A stretch of 64,000 nt of DNA. Origin: Sciscionella marina DSM 45152. GTDB taxonomy: Bacteria > Actinomycetota > Actinomycetes > Mycobacteriales > Pseudonocardiaceae. The stretch spans positions 124,001 through 188,000 of the forward strand of contig NZ_KB905392.1 of NCBI RefSeq assembly GCF_000379465.1, written 5' to 3'. A program made the translations under genes and the position numbers. Below the pieces are notes generated by a model. The model did not search any database. It had not been told where the DNA came from and saw only the letters and a program-made list of their open reading frames with translations. Below are positions 16,874 to 24,681 of the stretch, one piece after another; position 1 is the first letter of the stretch; every line of letters begins with the position of its first letter.

Positions 16874-17455
16874 ATGGAACTGGTCAACGAGTTCTCGGTA
16901 GCAGCGGAGCTGGCCGCGGCGTGGTCCGTGTTGACCGATGTGCCCGCCGTGGCGTCCTGCATCCCGGGAGCGAGCATCGAGGAACAGGACGGCGCGCGAT
17001 ATCGCGGACGGGTCGAGGTGAAGGTGGGACCGGTGAAGCTGGGCCTCGCCGGTGCGGCCACGGTGCTCGAACAGGACGACGATCAGCACCTGCTCGTGGT
17101 GCGCGGCACCGCCAAGGACGGCACCGGTCAGGGCAGTGCCGAGGTCACGATCACCATGCGCGCCCGGGCCGGGGGCGCGGGCACCACGGATGTGCGCGTG
17201 ACGACCGAACTCGACCTCGGCGGGCGGATCGCGCAGTTCGGCAGTGGGGTGATCAGCCAGGTCAGCGGGCGGATCGTGAAGCAGTTCGTGGCCCGGCTGG
17301 ACGCGCTGCTCGGCGGCGAGAACGAACCGGCGGCCGCGCCACCGGCACCACGCAGACGGCTCACACTGCCACGCCCGGAACTCGCCCGGACCGGACTGCT
17401 CGCACTCGCCGGGCTCGCCTTCGGTCTGGCGCTGGGCAGGGCGTTGAACGGCTGA
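16874..17455 (+). CDS. CoxG-like SRPBCC-fold protein
   Basis: 193-residue protein of the carbon-monoxide-dehydrogenase subunit G family, start-type lipid-binding fold at residues 1-145 (MELVNEFSVAAELAAAW, SCIPGASIEE, GPVKLGLAG), then a Pro-rich linker and a C-terminal hydrophobic helix (about 172-190). CoxG proteins accompany molybdenum hydroxylases and have been linked to anchoring them at the membrane, which the terminal helix suits. Strong ribosome site AAGGAGG four bases ahead of ATG. It is divergent from the LLM gene and belongs functionally with the hydroxylase subunits at 8.3-11.9 kb. Confidence 0.88.
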   Translation: MELVNEFSVAAELAAAWSVLTDVPAVASCIPGASIEEQDGARYRGRVEVKVGPVKLGLAGAATVLEQDDDQHLLVVRGTAKDGTGQGSAEVTITMRARAGGAGTTDVRVTTELDLGGRIAQFGSGVISQVSGRIVKQFVARLDALLGGENEPAAAPPAPRRRLTLPRPELARTGLLALAGLAFGLALGRALNG

Positions 17456-17471
17456 GCCCGCAACGGGCGGC

Positions 17472-18152
17472 CTACTCGGCGAGCGCTTCGCGGATGTGAT
17501 CGATGGAGCGCTTGCGATGCTCGTGATTGAGCGCGATGACCCGGTCGGTGTCCCGCTCCGCCATCGCCTCGGTGATCAGCACGTGCTCCGTGTTCACCTT
17601 CGACATGTCCATCAGCTCCGCGTACAGCGGGCGGTAGGCATCGGCGGTGTTCCACAGTTGCGCGACGATCCGTTTGGTGCGCTCCATCGAACTGCGCGCG
17701 AAGGTCAGTTCGTGGAACCGGCGGTTGGCCACACCCAGTGCGATCAGGTCCGCGTCCTTCGCGGCCTCGTCCATCTCGGCCATCGCCTCGCGCATCTGCG
17801 TGATGTCCTCCCCGGTGACCTTCGGCATCGCATCCCTGATGAGCTCCGCCTCAAGGACATCGCGCAGATGGAAGACCTCGGCGAGCTCATCGACGGTCAG
17901 CTTGGTGACCCGGTAGCCCATGTGCGGGGCATAACTGACGTATTCCTCGGCCTCGAGCCGTTTGAGCGCCTCGCGGATCGGGATCCGGCTGACGTTGAAC
18001 TTCTCCGCGACCGCGTCCTGCACGATCACGCTGCCCGGCGACCTTTCCCCCGTGGTGATCTCGTGCCGCAATGCCTCGAAAACCGCCTGCTGCGCGGTCT
18101 TCGGCCGGACGAAAGCCGTCTCACTGCTGTGGTGCGCGGTCTGCTTGCCCAT
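17472..18152 (-). CDS. GntR-family transcriptional regulator (FadR subgroup, FCD domain)
   Basis: 226-residue repressor or activator: winged helix at 20-85 (VFEALRHEITTGERSPG, NVSRIPIREALKRLEAEEYV) and the all-helical FCD ligand domain (90-220) with the Asp/His metal-site pattern (FHLRDVLEAELI, RRFHELTFARSS). FCD proteins usually respond to small organic acids, often pathway substrates. It converges on CoxG with 16 bases between stops. A GATA-NNN-TATC palindrome lies 48 bases upstream of its own start and another in the LLM/CoxG promoter, so it is the best candidate to control the hydroxylase cluster. Confidence 0.9.
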   Translation of the reverse strand: MGKQTAHHSSETAFVRPKTAQQAVFEALRHEITTGERSPGSVIVQDAVAEKFNVSRIPIREALKRLEAEEYVSYAPHMGYRVTKLTVDELAEVFHLRDVLEAELIRDAMPKVTGEDITQMREAMAEMDEAAKDADLIALGVANRRFHELTFARSSMERTKRIVAQLWNTADAYRPLYAELMDMSKVNTEHVLITEAMAERDTDRVIALNHEHRKRSIDHIREALAE

Positions 18153-18199
18153 GGCCCCTGACGGATCTGCTCATAACGCTCGGTGGACGGGTGGTCGCT

Positions 18200-18212
18200 G
18201 GATAGTTTATCC
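18200..18212. promoter_or_regulatory. GATA-NNN-TATC operator candidate upstream of GntR gene
   Basis: GGATA GTT TATCC has perfect 5-base arms and matches the site at 16773-16785 in its core. It lies 48 bases upstream of the GntR start and 70 bases before the divergent hydrolase gene. Autoregulation by the GntR protein is inferred. Confidence 0.45.
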
Positions 18213-18240
18213 GATCTTGCCGCACTTGGGGGCGGCGCCA

Positions 18241-18281
18241 TTGTACTGGTCCGGCATCGATTTTTAATCTACGATCGTAGA
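18241..18281 (+). promoter_or_regulatory. Promoter and TCTACG-palindrome operator of the alpha/beta hydrolase gene
   Basis: The perfect 14-base palindrome TCTACGATCGTAGA (18268-18281) abuts the ATG at 18282, leaving no room for a ribosome site. TTGTAC (18241-18246) and TAATCT (18265-18270), spaced by 18 bases, form a plausible promoter whose transcript would start within a few bases of the ATG, so a leaderless mRNA is likely. A protein on the palindrome would cover the -10 edge and the start point. Related sites occur at 24615, 26687 and 28853. Confidence 0.55.
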
Positions 18282-18959
18282 ATGAACGCTCCGTTCGTAC
18301 TCTTCCTGCACGGTTTCGCCTCCACCGGGGCGCGGGACTGGCCGTCCGTGGACTGGGCGGACCCCTTGGCCCGGTCCGGCCGGAAGGCGCTGGTGGCCGA
18401 TCTTCCAGGGCACGGTTCGGCTCCCCCGATCGGCTCGGACGAGGACGGCACCCTGGACCGGGTGCTCGCCCGGCTCGGTTCGGCCGCGCGCGCGGCACCC
18501 ACCGCGCAGATCGATGTGGTCGGCTACTCCCTCGGTGCCCGACTGGCCTGGGATTTCGTCGCGGCGAGCCCGGTTCCGGTGCGGCGGCTCGTGCTCGGCG
18601 GGCTGAGCGGCCAGGATCCGTTCGCCGCGGTGGATGTGGCCGCGCTGCGCTCGGGTGCCGCTGCCGATCCGCTCACCGCCGCGATCGCCGAACTGATCGC
18701 GGCCGACGGCCGGCCCGCGGAATCGCTGATCCGGCTCGTCGCGGGGCTCGCCCGCAGCCCCTTCGATCCGGCCGCGAATCCTCCTCCGGTACCCACCCTG
18801 GTGCTCGCCGGGAACCGGGACACGATGGCCGCGGATCCGTCCCTGCTGGCCGGTCACCTCGGCGATGGAGTATCCGGACTGGTGCCGGGCGACCACCGGG
18901 AAGCCCTGCACAGCACGGAGTTCCGCGACCGGGTACTGGATTTCCTGGTCAGCGGGTGA
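18282..18959 (+). CDS. Alpha/beta hydrolase
   Basis: 225-residue soluble alpha/beta hydrolase. The oxyanion region LFLHGFAST and the nucleophile elbow VVGYSLGARLAWDF are present, and the likely catalytic His is in PGDHREALHS near the end. Family members hydrolyse esters, lactones or C-C bonds; the substrate here is unknown. The gene ends inside the TetR gene on the other strand (11-base tail overlap). The operator-like palindrome directly at its start links it to the regulon proposed for that TetR protein. Confidence 0.85.
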   Translation: MNAPFVLFLHGFASTGARDWPSVDWADPLARSGRKALVADLPGHGSAPPIGSDEDGTLDRVLARLGSAARAAPTAQIDVVGYSLGARLAWDFVAASPVPVRRLVLGGLSGQDPFAAVDVAALRSGAAADPLTAAIAELIAADGRPAESLIRLVAGLARSPFDPAANPPPVPTLVLAGNRDTMAADPSLLAGHLGDGVSGLVPGDHREALHSTEFRDRVLDFLVSG

Positions 18960-19539
18960 TGTGCCGCATCAGCCGATGCACGTACGCCTGATGTTCCGGG
19001 ATGAGGGACCCGTCCGGATACATCAGACTGGTGACATTGGCCCCGATCGAGGTGGAGATGATCTCGCTGGCCAGTGCGGTCACCTCCGGCGCATCCTCGG
19101 GTTCACCGTGGCCGCGCACCGCGGCGATGCGTTCGGCCAGCCGGGAGCGCCAGCTCGCCAGGTGCGCGCGGTAGAGCTCGGCCAGTTCCGCGTTGGCCAC
19201 CGAGTACTCCCACAGGGCGAGCAGTACCCGCGCGGAGGCGATGCGGTATTCGTCGAGTGGCAGCGCGGCCTCGACGTAGTGGCGCAGCGATTCCTGGGAG
19301 CTCAGCGCGGGATCGGTGTCCCCCATGCGCTCGCTCATCTCCGCGAGCACACTCTGGAAGGTCGCCGCCACGATGCTGTCCTTGCTCGGGAAATAGCGTT
19401 TGAGGGCGCCGTTCGCGAATCCCGCGGCGGCCGCGATGCTGCGCATCGTCGCGGCGTCGAATCCGCCCTCGATGATGAGCTGCTTCGCGACCTCGATGAT
19501 CTCGCGGCGCCGCTGATCGTGGTCGATGATCTTCGGCAT
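18949..19539 (-). CDS. TetR-family transcriptional regulator
   Basis: 196-residue regulator with the TetR helix-turn-helix at residues 10-55 (RREIIEVAKQLIIEGGF, MRSIAAAAGFANGALKRYF) and a helical ligand-binding C-terminal domain. It is the last gene of the peptide-type ABC operon, starting eight bases after the ATPase stop. Because the four TCTACG-type palindromes lie in front of this operon and the neighbouring catabolic genes, it is the likeliest protein to bind them; GntR at 17472 is the alternative. Its inducer should be a compound handled by these genes. Confidence 0.9.
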   Translation of the reverse strand: MPKIIDHDQRRREIIEVAKQLIIEGGFDAATMRSIAAAAGFANGALKRYFPSKDSIVAATFQSVLAEMSERMGDTDPALSSQESLRHYVEAALPLDEYRIASARVLLALWEYSVANAELAELYRAHLASWRSRLAERIAAVRGHGEPEDAPEVTALASEIISTSIGANVTSLMYPDGSLIPEHQAYVHRLMRHITR

Positions 19540-19546
19540 GGTCGGC

Positions 19547-20383
19547 TCAGTTTACCGGGGTACGGCCCTGGCCGCGCAGCCGGAGCCAGGTCTGCCTGCG
19601 CTCGGCCTGGCGCACCGGATCGGCGACCGGCGAAGCAAGCCGCAGCTCCTGCGTATAGGGATGGCTGGGCGAACGCACCACGGCCGAGCCCGATTCCACG
19701 ATCTCGCCCCGGTAGAGCACGCAGGCGCGATGACACAGCCGGTGCACCACACCGAGATCGTGCGAGATGAACAGATAGGACACGCCCGTCTCCTGCTGGA
19801 TCTCGAGGAACAGCTCGATGATCGCCGCCTGCGTTGTCAGGTCGAGCGCGCTCACCGGCTCATCGCAGACGATCAGCCGCGGTCGCCGGACCAGGGCCCG
19901 CGCGATCGCGATGCGCTGGCGCTGCCCTCCGGAGAATTCGGCGGGATAGCGGGAAACCGCCGCTGCGGGAAGCCCGACCCGGTCGAGCATCTCCGTGGCC
20001 GCACGGAGCGCATCGGCCTTCGATTCTCCTGCGGCGAGCAACGGTTCGGCGATCGTGCGGCCGATGGTGCACGTGGGTGCCAGGGAGCCGTACGGATCCT
20101 GGAACACCACCTGCAACTCGGCGGCCAGCTCCCGGCGTGCGGCACCGCGCAGCCCGGTGATATCCCGGCCGCCGAACCGCACCGTTCCGGAGGTGATCCC
20201 GGTCAGGCCCAGGATCGCCTTGCCGAGCGTGGATTTCCCCGAGCCGCTTTCCCCGACGAGACCGAGGCATTCACCGGCACCGATCGTCAGGCTCACCCGG
20301 TCGAGTGCGCGAAACCGGTCCCGGCGGCCCTTGCGGTATTCCACCACCAGTTCGGTGACCTCGAGCAGCGGTCCGGCGTTCAT
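19547..20383 (-). CDS. Peptide-type ABC transporter ATP-binding protein (DppF/OppF-like)
   Basis: 278-residue ATPase of the dipeptide/oligopeptide/nickel importer class. Walker A GESGSGKST, Q-loop VVFQDPYGSLAP, signature FSGGQRQRIAIARAL, Walker B LIVCDEPVSALD and switch His in ISHDLGVV are intact; the C-terminal oligopeptide-transporter extension is present (SPSHPYTQEL). It pairs with the ATPase half of the fused protein encoded just upstream, overlapping it by ATGA (20380-20383). Confidence 0.92.
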   Translation of the reverse strand: MNAGPLLEVTELVVEYRKGRRDRFRALDRVSLTIGAGECLGLVGESGSGKSTLGKAILGLTGITSGTVRFGGRDITGLRGAARRELAAELQVVFQDPYGSLAPTCTIGRTIAEPLLAAGESKADALRAATEMLDRVGLPAAAVSRYPAEFSGGQRQRIAIARALVRRPRLIVCDEPVSALDLTTQAAIIELFLEIQQETGVSYLFISHDLGVVHRLCHRACVLYRGEIVESGSAVVRSPSHPYTQELRLASPVADPVRQAERRQTWLRLRGQGRTPVN

Positions 20384-22092
20384 GAGCGCACCGCCGCGTC
20401 GAGTTCGGCCCGCCCGGGAGTATCGTCGAGGGAGGCGGCGATCAGGCGCGCGGTATAGGGATCGGCGGGACTCCGGAAGGTGTCCCGGACATCGCCGCAC
20501 TCCACGATCGCGCCGTCCTTCATCACGACGACGCGATCGCAGATATCGGCCACCACACCGAAATCGTGCGTGACGATCACCAGCGTCATGCCGTACTCCG
20601 CCCGGAGTTCCCGCAGCAGTTCGAGCACCTCGGCCTGCACGGTGACATCCAGGGCCGTGGTCGGTTCGTCGGCGATGAGCAACCCGGGAGTGGCCGCGAC
20701 CGCGCCCGCGATGAGCACGCGCTGCGCCATGCCCCCGGAGATCTGGTGCGGATAGGCGGCGAGCACCCGGTCCGGATCGGGGATGCCGACCCGGCCGAGC
20801 ATCGCCCGCGCCCGCTGCCGCGCCTCGGCCTTCGGCAGCCCGTGCACCGCGCGCAGCGGTTCGGTGAGCTGGTATCCGATCGTGTAGCACGGATCCAGAT
20901 TGGTCATCGGTTCCTGTGGCACGTAGCCGATCTCGGTGCCGAGCAGTGCCTGCCGCGCACCGGAGGCGAGCCCGAGTACCTCGCGCCCGCCGATCCGGAT
21001 GCTGTCCGCGCTCGTGCGCGCCGCCGTGGGCAACAGGTCGAGCACCGAGAACACGGTCTGGGATTTGCCCGAACCGGATTCGCCGACGATGCCGAGCACC
21101 TCACCGCGCGCGGCGTCCAGGGTCACCCCGTCGACCACCCAGCCGTCCGGATAACCGACGCGCAGATTCCGTACCCGCAGCGCGCAGTCCTGTTCCGCAT
21201 GGCGCAGTGTCCCGCTCGGTTCCCTCGGCACGGTGACCGTTCCGCTGCGCGGCTCTCCTTCCCTGGTGTACGCGTTGACCACGTCGGCAAGGGTGGACCC
21301 CAGGAAGGCCACCGCGGCGATCGTGATGCCGAGGGCGAGCGAGGGCCACAGCAGGATCAGCGGATAGCTGAGCATCGTGCGGAAACCGTCGTTCATCATC
21401 TCGCCCCAGCTGGGTTCGGTGGTCCCGATACCGATGAACTGCAGCCCCGCCTGCATGGCCATGGAAAGCCCCGCGGCGAGCGCGCTCTGGATGATCACCG
21501 GTGCGCGGACCGCGCGGAGCAGATGCGTGCCCAGGATCCGGGGCGTGCCGATCCCGGCGACGATCGCGGCGTCGATGTACGGCTCACCGCGCACCGCCTG
21601 CGCACGCGCGCGGGCGATCCGGTAGTAGCCGGGGGCGGTGAACACGCCGACGGTCACCATGATCACCGTGAAGTTCACCCCGGTCCCCGCGGCCACGATG
21701 AGCAGCACCACCATGCCGGGAACCGACTGCAGGCCATCGCTGATCCACGAGCAGATCCGGTCGGTGCGCCCGCCGAGATAGCCCGCGGCCACCCCGGAGG
21801 GAACCCCGAGCAGCACACCGGTGAGGCAGGCGGCGACCGCGCCGTAGAGCGTGCTGCCCGCACCGTAGAGCAGCCTGCTGAGGATGTCGCGTCCCGCCGA
21901 GTCACCGCCGAGCGGATGGGCCGCGCTCGGCGGAGCATGGGTGATCGTGTAGTCCACGAAACCCGGGTCGTACGGGGACAGCAGCGGAGCGAACACGGCG
22001 AGCAGCAGCACGGCCAGCAGGACGATGAGGGCGCCGAGTCCGAGCGGCTTGCGCAGGAAACGGGCCAGTGGGCCGCGATTAGGGGCGGTCAT
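20380..22092 (-). CDS. Fused ABC permease-ATPase (DppC-DppD-like)
   Basis: 570-residue fusion. Residues 1-290 form a DppC-type permease with an N-terminal helix, the OppC N-domain and five further helices (PLGGDSAGRDILSRLLYG, EMMNDGFRTMLSYP). After a short linker, residues about 310-570 form a DppD-type ATPase with Walker A GESGSGKSQ, Q-loop YVPQEPMTNLDP, signature ISGGMAQR, Walker B LLIADEPTTALD and His in VTHDFGVV. These are normally separate genes; here one frame spans both with no stop. It overlaps the permease upstream and the ATPase downstream by four bases each. Such fusions occur sporadically in actinobacteria and would fix the stoichiometry. Confidence 0.92.
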   Translation of the reverse strand: MTAPNRGPLARFLRKPLGLGALIVLLAVLLLAVFAPLLSPYDPGFVDYTITHAPPSAAHPLGGDSAGRDILSRLLYGAGSTLYGAVAACLTGVLLGVPSGVAAGYLGGRTDRICSWISDGLQSVPGMVVLLIVAAGTGVNFTVIMVTVGVFTAPGYYRIARARAQAVRGEPYIDAAIVAGIGTPRILGTHLLRAVRAPVIIQSALAAGLSMAMQAGLQFIGIGTTEPSWGEMMNDGFRTMLSYPLILLWPSLALGITIAAVAFLGSTLADVVNAYTREGEPRSGTVTVPREPSGTLRHAEQDCALRVRNLRVGYPDGWVVDGVTLDAARGEVLGIVGESGSGKSQTVFSVLDLLPTAARTSADSIRIGGREVLGLASGARQALLGTEIGYVPQEPMTNLDPCYTIGYQLTEPLRAVHGLPKAEARQRARAMLGRVGIPDPDRVLAAYPHQISGGMAQRVLIAGAVAATPGLLIADEPTTALDVTVQAEVLELLRELRAEYGMTLVIVTHDFGVVADICDRVVVMKDGAIVECGDVRDTFRSPADPYTARLIAASLDDTPGRAELDAAVRS

Positions 22093-23030
22093 TGATCACG
22101 CACCTTCGGATTGACCCACCCGAGGACGAGGTCGAGCAGGAAGTTGACGATGACGACGAACACGATCGTCACCACGGTCAGGCCGAGCAGGATCGGAATG
22201 TCACCGATCTGCGAGGCCGATTGGGTCAGCGTGCCGATACCGGGGAGATTGAACACCAGCTCCACCACGATCGCCCCGCCGAGCAGGCCGACGAAGGTGA
22301 GCGCGAGAACGGTGAGCGCGGCGGGTGAGGCATTGCGCAGCACGTGCACGGTGATCCGGCGCGTGGAGAGGCCCCGTGCCCGCAGGGTGCGCACGAAATC
22401 CTGGTTCGCCACCTCGAAAAAACCGTTGCGCAGTTGCTCGGCGACCATGACGATCGCGCTGAGTGCCAGCGCGATCGAGGGCAGCGTGATCGAACGCAGC
22501 CAGCCGAGCACCGACTCGTCCGGAGAAACATAACCGACCGCGGGGAACCAGCGCAGCTGGATGGCGAACCACATGATCAGCACCAGGCTCACCCAGAATC
22601 CGGGCAGCGCGAACAGCACGACGGAGGCGAACTTCAGGCAGCGATCCAGGATGCCGCCCGGACGCCTGCCGCTGGCCACCCCGATCACCAGACCGAGCAG
22701 CGCGGCAAGCAGTGTGGCGGTGAGCACGACCGAAAGCGTGACGGGAACCCGTAATCCGATCTGTTCGGAGATCGGCTGGAAATTCCGCCAGGAGGTGCCG
22801 AAATCACCGCGGACCGCGTGGCTGAACCAGTCCCAGAACTGGACGAGCAACGGCCGGTCGAGGCCGAGCTTCTCCCGTAATGCCTGCCGTTGCGCGGGTT
22901 TGGCGCTGTTGCCGAGCAGTCCCGGGGTCGGGTCGCCGATCGCGAGGTGCGCGAGAAAGAACGAACCGCAGGTGACCACGAGCAGCAGCACGATCCCGGA
23001 GACGAGGCGCCGGACGATGAAGGTGAGCAT
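22089..23030 (-). CDS. Peptide-type ABC transporter permease (DppB-like)
   Basis: 313-residue permease with the DppB/OppB layout: first helix at residues 9-31, long extracytoplasmic segment with EKLGLDRPLLVQFWDWF, then five helices and the coupling motif FVRTLRARGLSTRRI. It forms the channel with the DppC half of the fusion. The gene follows the binding-protein pseudogene by 40 bases and overlaps the fusion gene by four, so it is still expressed only if transcription passes through that defective gene. Confidence 0.93.
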   Translation of the reverse strand: MLTFIVRRLVSGIVLLLVVTCGSFFLAHLAIGDPTPGLLGNSAKPAQRQALREKLGLDRPLLVQFWDWFSHAVRGDFGTSWRNFQPISEQIGLRVPVTLSVVLTATLLAALLGLVIGVASGRRPGGILDRCLKFASVVLFALPGFWVSLVLIMWFAIQLRWFPAVGYVSPDESVLGWLRSITLPSIALALSAIVMVAEQLRNGFFEVANQDFVRTLRARGLSTRRITVHVLRNASPAALTVLALTFVGLLGGAIVVELVFNLPGIGTLTQSASQIGDIPILLGLTVVTIVFVVIVNFLLDLVLGWVNPKVRDQ

Positions 23031-23070
23031 CTCGGACTTCTTCCGCCGTGGTGCCGAGGCCGCGGATTGA

Positions 23071-24585
23071 TCAGCCTCGCTGGATGAACCGCAGCGTCGG
23101 GAACATCATCCCGGTGATCGGGGTGACCTTGATCCCCCGGACGCTGAAGTAGGTGTTGTCCGCCTGGTACCACACGTTCTGCCAGGCCAGCCCGACGAGC
23201 GCGGTGTCGAGCCTGCGGATCAGCTCCGGGCGCCGATCCCCGGCCGCCGTACCGAGCTCACCGAGGATCCGGCTCAGTTCCGGGAAGGCGTTCACCGAGG
23301 GATCCGGGTTGTACCAGGACCGGGAGGTGATCCGGTTGACCACGGTCGCGGCCGGATTCGCGTCCAGGGCCAGCACGGCGAGGAACATCGGGTAGGTCGG
23401 TGCGTTCTTCTGGTAGTCCGGTTGGGACATGTTCTGCCAGCTGACCCGGATGCCGAGCTGGCCGAGGGTCTGCTCGGCGGCGGGCTGCAGTTGCTGGTAA
23501 GGCTGGGACATCGGCATGGTCACCGGGAATCCCTGCGGATAGCCCGCCTCGGCCATCAGCTGCCGGGCCCGCGCCAGATCGTGCGCATAGCGCCGGTCGA
23601 GGCCGGGTTCGTACCCCGGCTCGCCCACGGGGAACAGCTGGTCGCTCACCGTGCCCGCGCCGCTGGCCACCGCCCGGAGGATCGCCGAGCCGTCGAAGGC
23701 ATAGCAGATCGCCTGGCGAACCCGGATGTCTCCCAAGGGTTTCAGCCGCTTCCCGGTGTGGTCGGCGAACTGGATGCCCACCGAGGTGGCCACTTTCGAG
23801 GCGATGTTCCAGCCGTTCTGCCGCGCCTGCGGGATGTTCATCGGATTGGCGTAGTTGACATCCAGCTGACCGGAAAGCATGGCGTTGAGGCTCGCGGTCT
23901 GATCCGTGATCGGGAACAACCGCACCGTGGCGAAGGGATACCTACCGCTGTCCCAGTGCCGCCGCTTCTTGCCGAAGGTGTACTGCGAACCGGAGGTCGT
24001 CCCGGCCGTGTCCAGGGTGTAGGGGCCGGAACCGACGGGTTTCCCGGCGAGGGTGCCCGCCCGGATCGCGGCCGGCGCGGCCATCCAGCTTCGGCCGAGC
24101 CCCATGAAGTACAGCAGCGCGTCATCGCGCTTCCGCAGTCCGAGAATCACGGTATCCGCACCCGCGGCGGTGATGCTTTCCACCGCTCGGTACACCTCCC
24201 CGGACCGAGTCCCGGTTTTCAGATGGCGCAGGTTCGCCACCGCGGCCGCGGCATCGAACGGCTCACCGTCGGAGAATCGCACTCCGACGCGCAGATGCAT
24301 GGTCAGTTCCCGGTGATCCGCCGAATACTTCCAGGATTTCGCCAGCGCCGGGATCGGCCGCGCATTCTTGTCCAGCGCGACCAGCGGATCGTAGACCGCG
24401 GACAAGTAGGGTCCGTCGAAACCGATATCCGCATCGGCCGGATCTCAGGACGTCACATCCTGGAAGACCCCGACCTTGAGCCCATTGCCCTGCGAGCCGC
24501 CGGAGATGGCGCCGACATTCGTGCACGCGGCGAGCAGCAGCCCGGTGCCGAGCACGGCGAGCACGGTCTTCCGGATTCGGCGCAT
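23071..24585 (-). pseudogene. Peptide-type ABC substrate-binding protein (family 5) interrupted by an in-frame TGA
   Basis: Read as one frame, 505 codons encode a lipoprotein: ATG 24585 preceded by a purine-rich site, signal peptide with lipobox LLLAAC, then a family-5 solute-binding fold to the end. Codon 47 (24447-24445) is TGA in the context VFQDVTS-stop-DPADADIG; relatives usually have Trp there, so a single TGG to TGA change explains it. Downstream there is no frameshift. A TTG at 24405 could restart translation, but the product would lack the signal peptide. Either the importer has lost its receptor, the stop is read through, or the base is a sequencing error. Permease and ATPase genes behind it are intact, which suggests a recent event. 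Confidence 0.85.
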
Positions 24586-24614
24586 GGATCCTTCTCTCCG
24601 ACTCGACAGATTAT

Positions 24615-24628
24615 TCTACATCTGGCGA
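24615..24628. promoter_or_regulatory. TCTAC-type site upstream of the peptide ABC operon
   Basis: TCTACATCTGGCGA lies 30 bases upstream of the binding-protein start. Its TCTACAT half matches the other sites; the second half is weak. Flanking sequence CTCGACAGATT...GACTAAC is shared with the site at 28853-28866. A -10-like TAGAAT read leftward overlaps it. It would let the TetR regulator, encoded at the end of this operon, control its own expression. Confidence 0.35.
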
Positions 24629-24681
24629 CTAACATTTCAAGTACCTGGCTACCCCCAGGGAACCGTTGTGCCCCTTGGTGA

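Noticed and set aside
24405-24405. TTG 24405 as the true start of the peptide-binding protein
   Set aside because: A signal peptide with lipobox lies in the same frame upstream, before the TGA; starting at TTG would yield a protein that cannot be exported.
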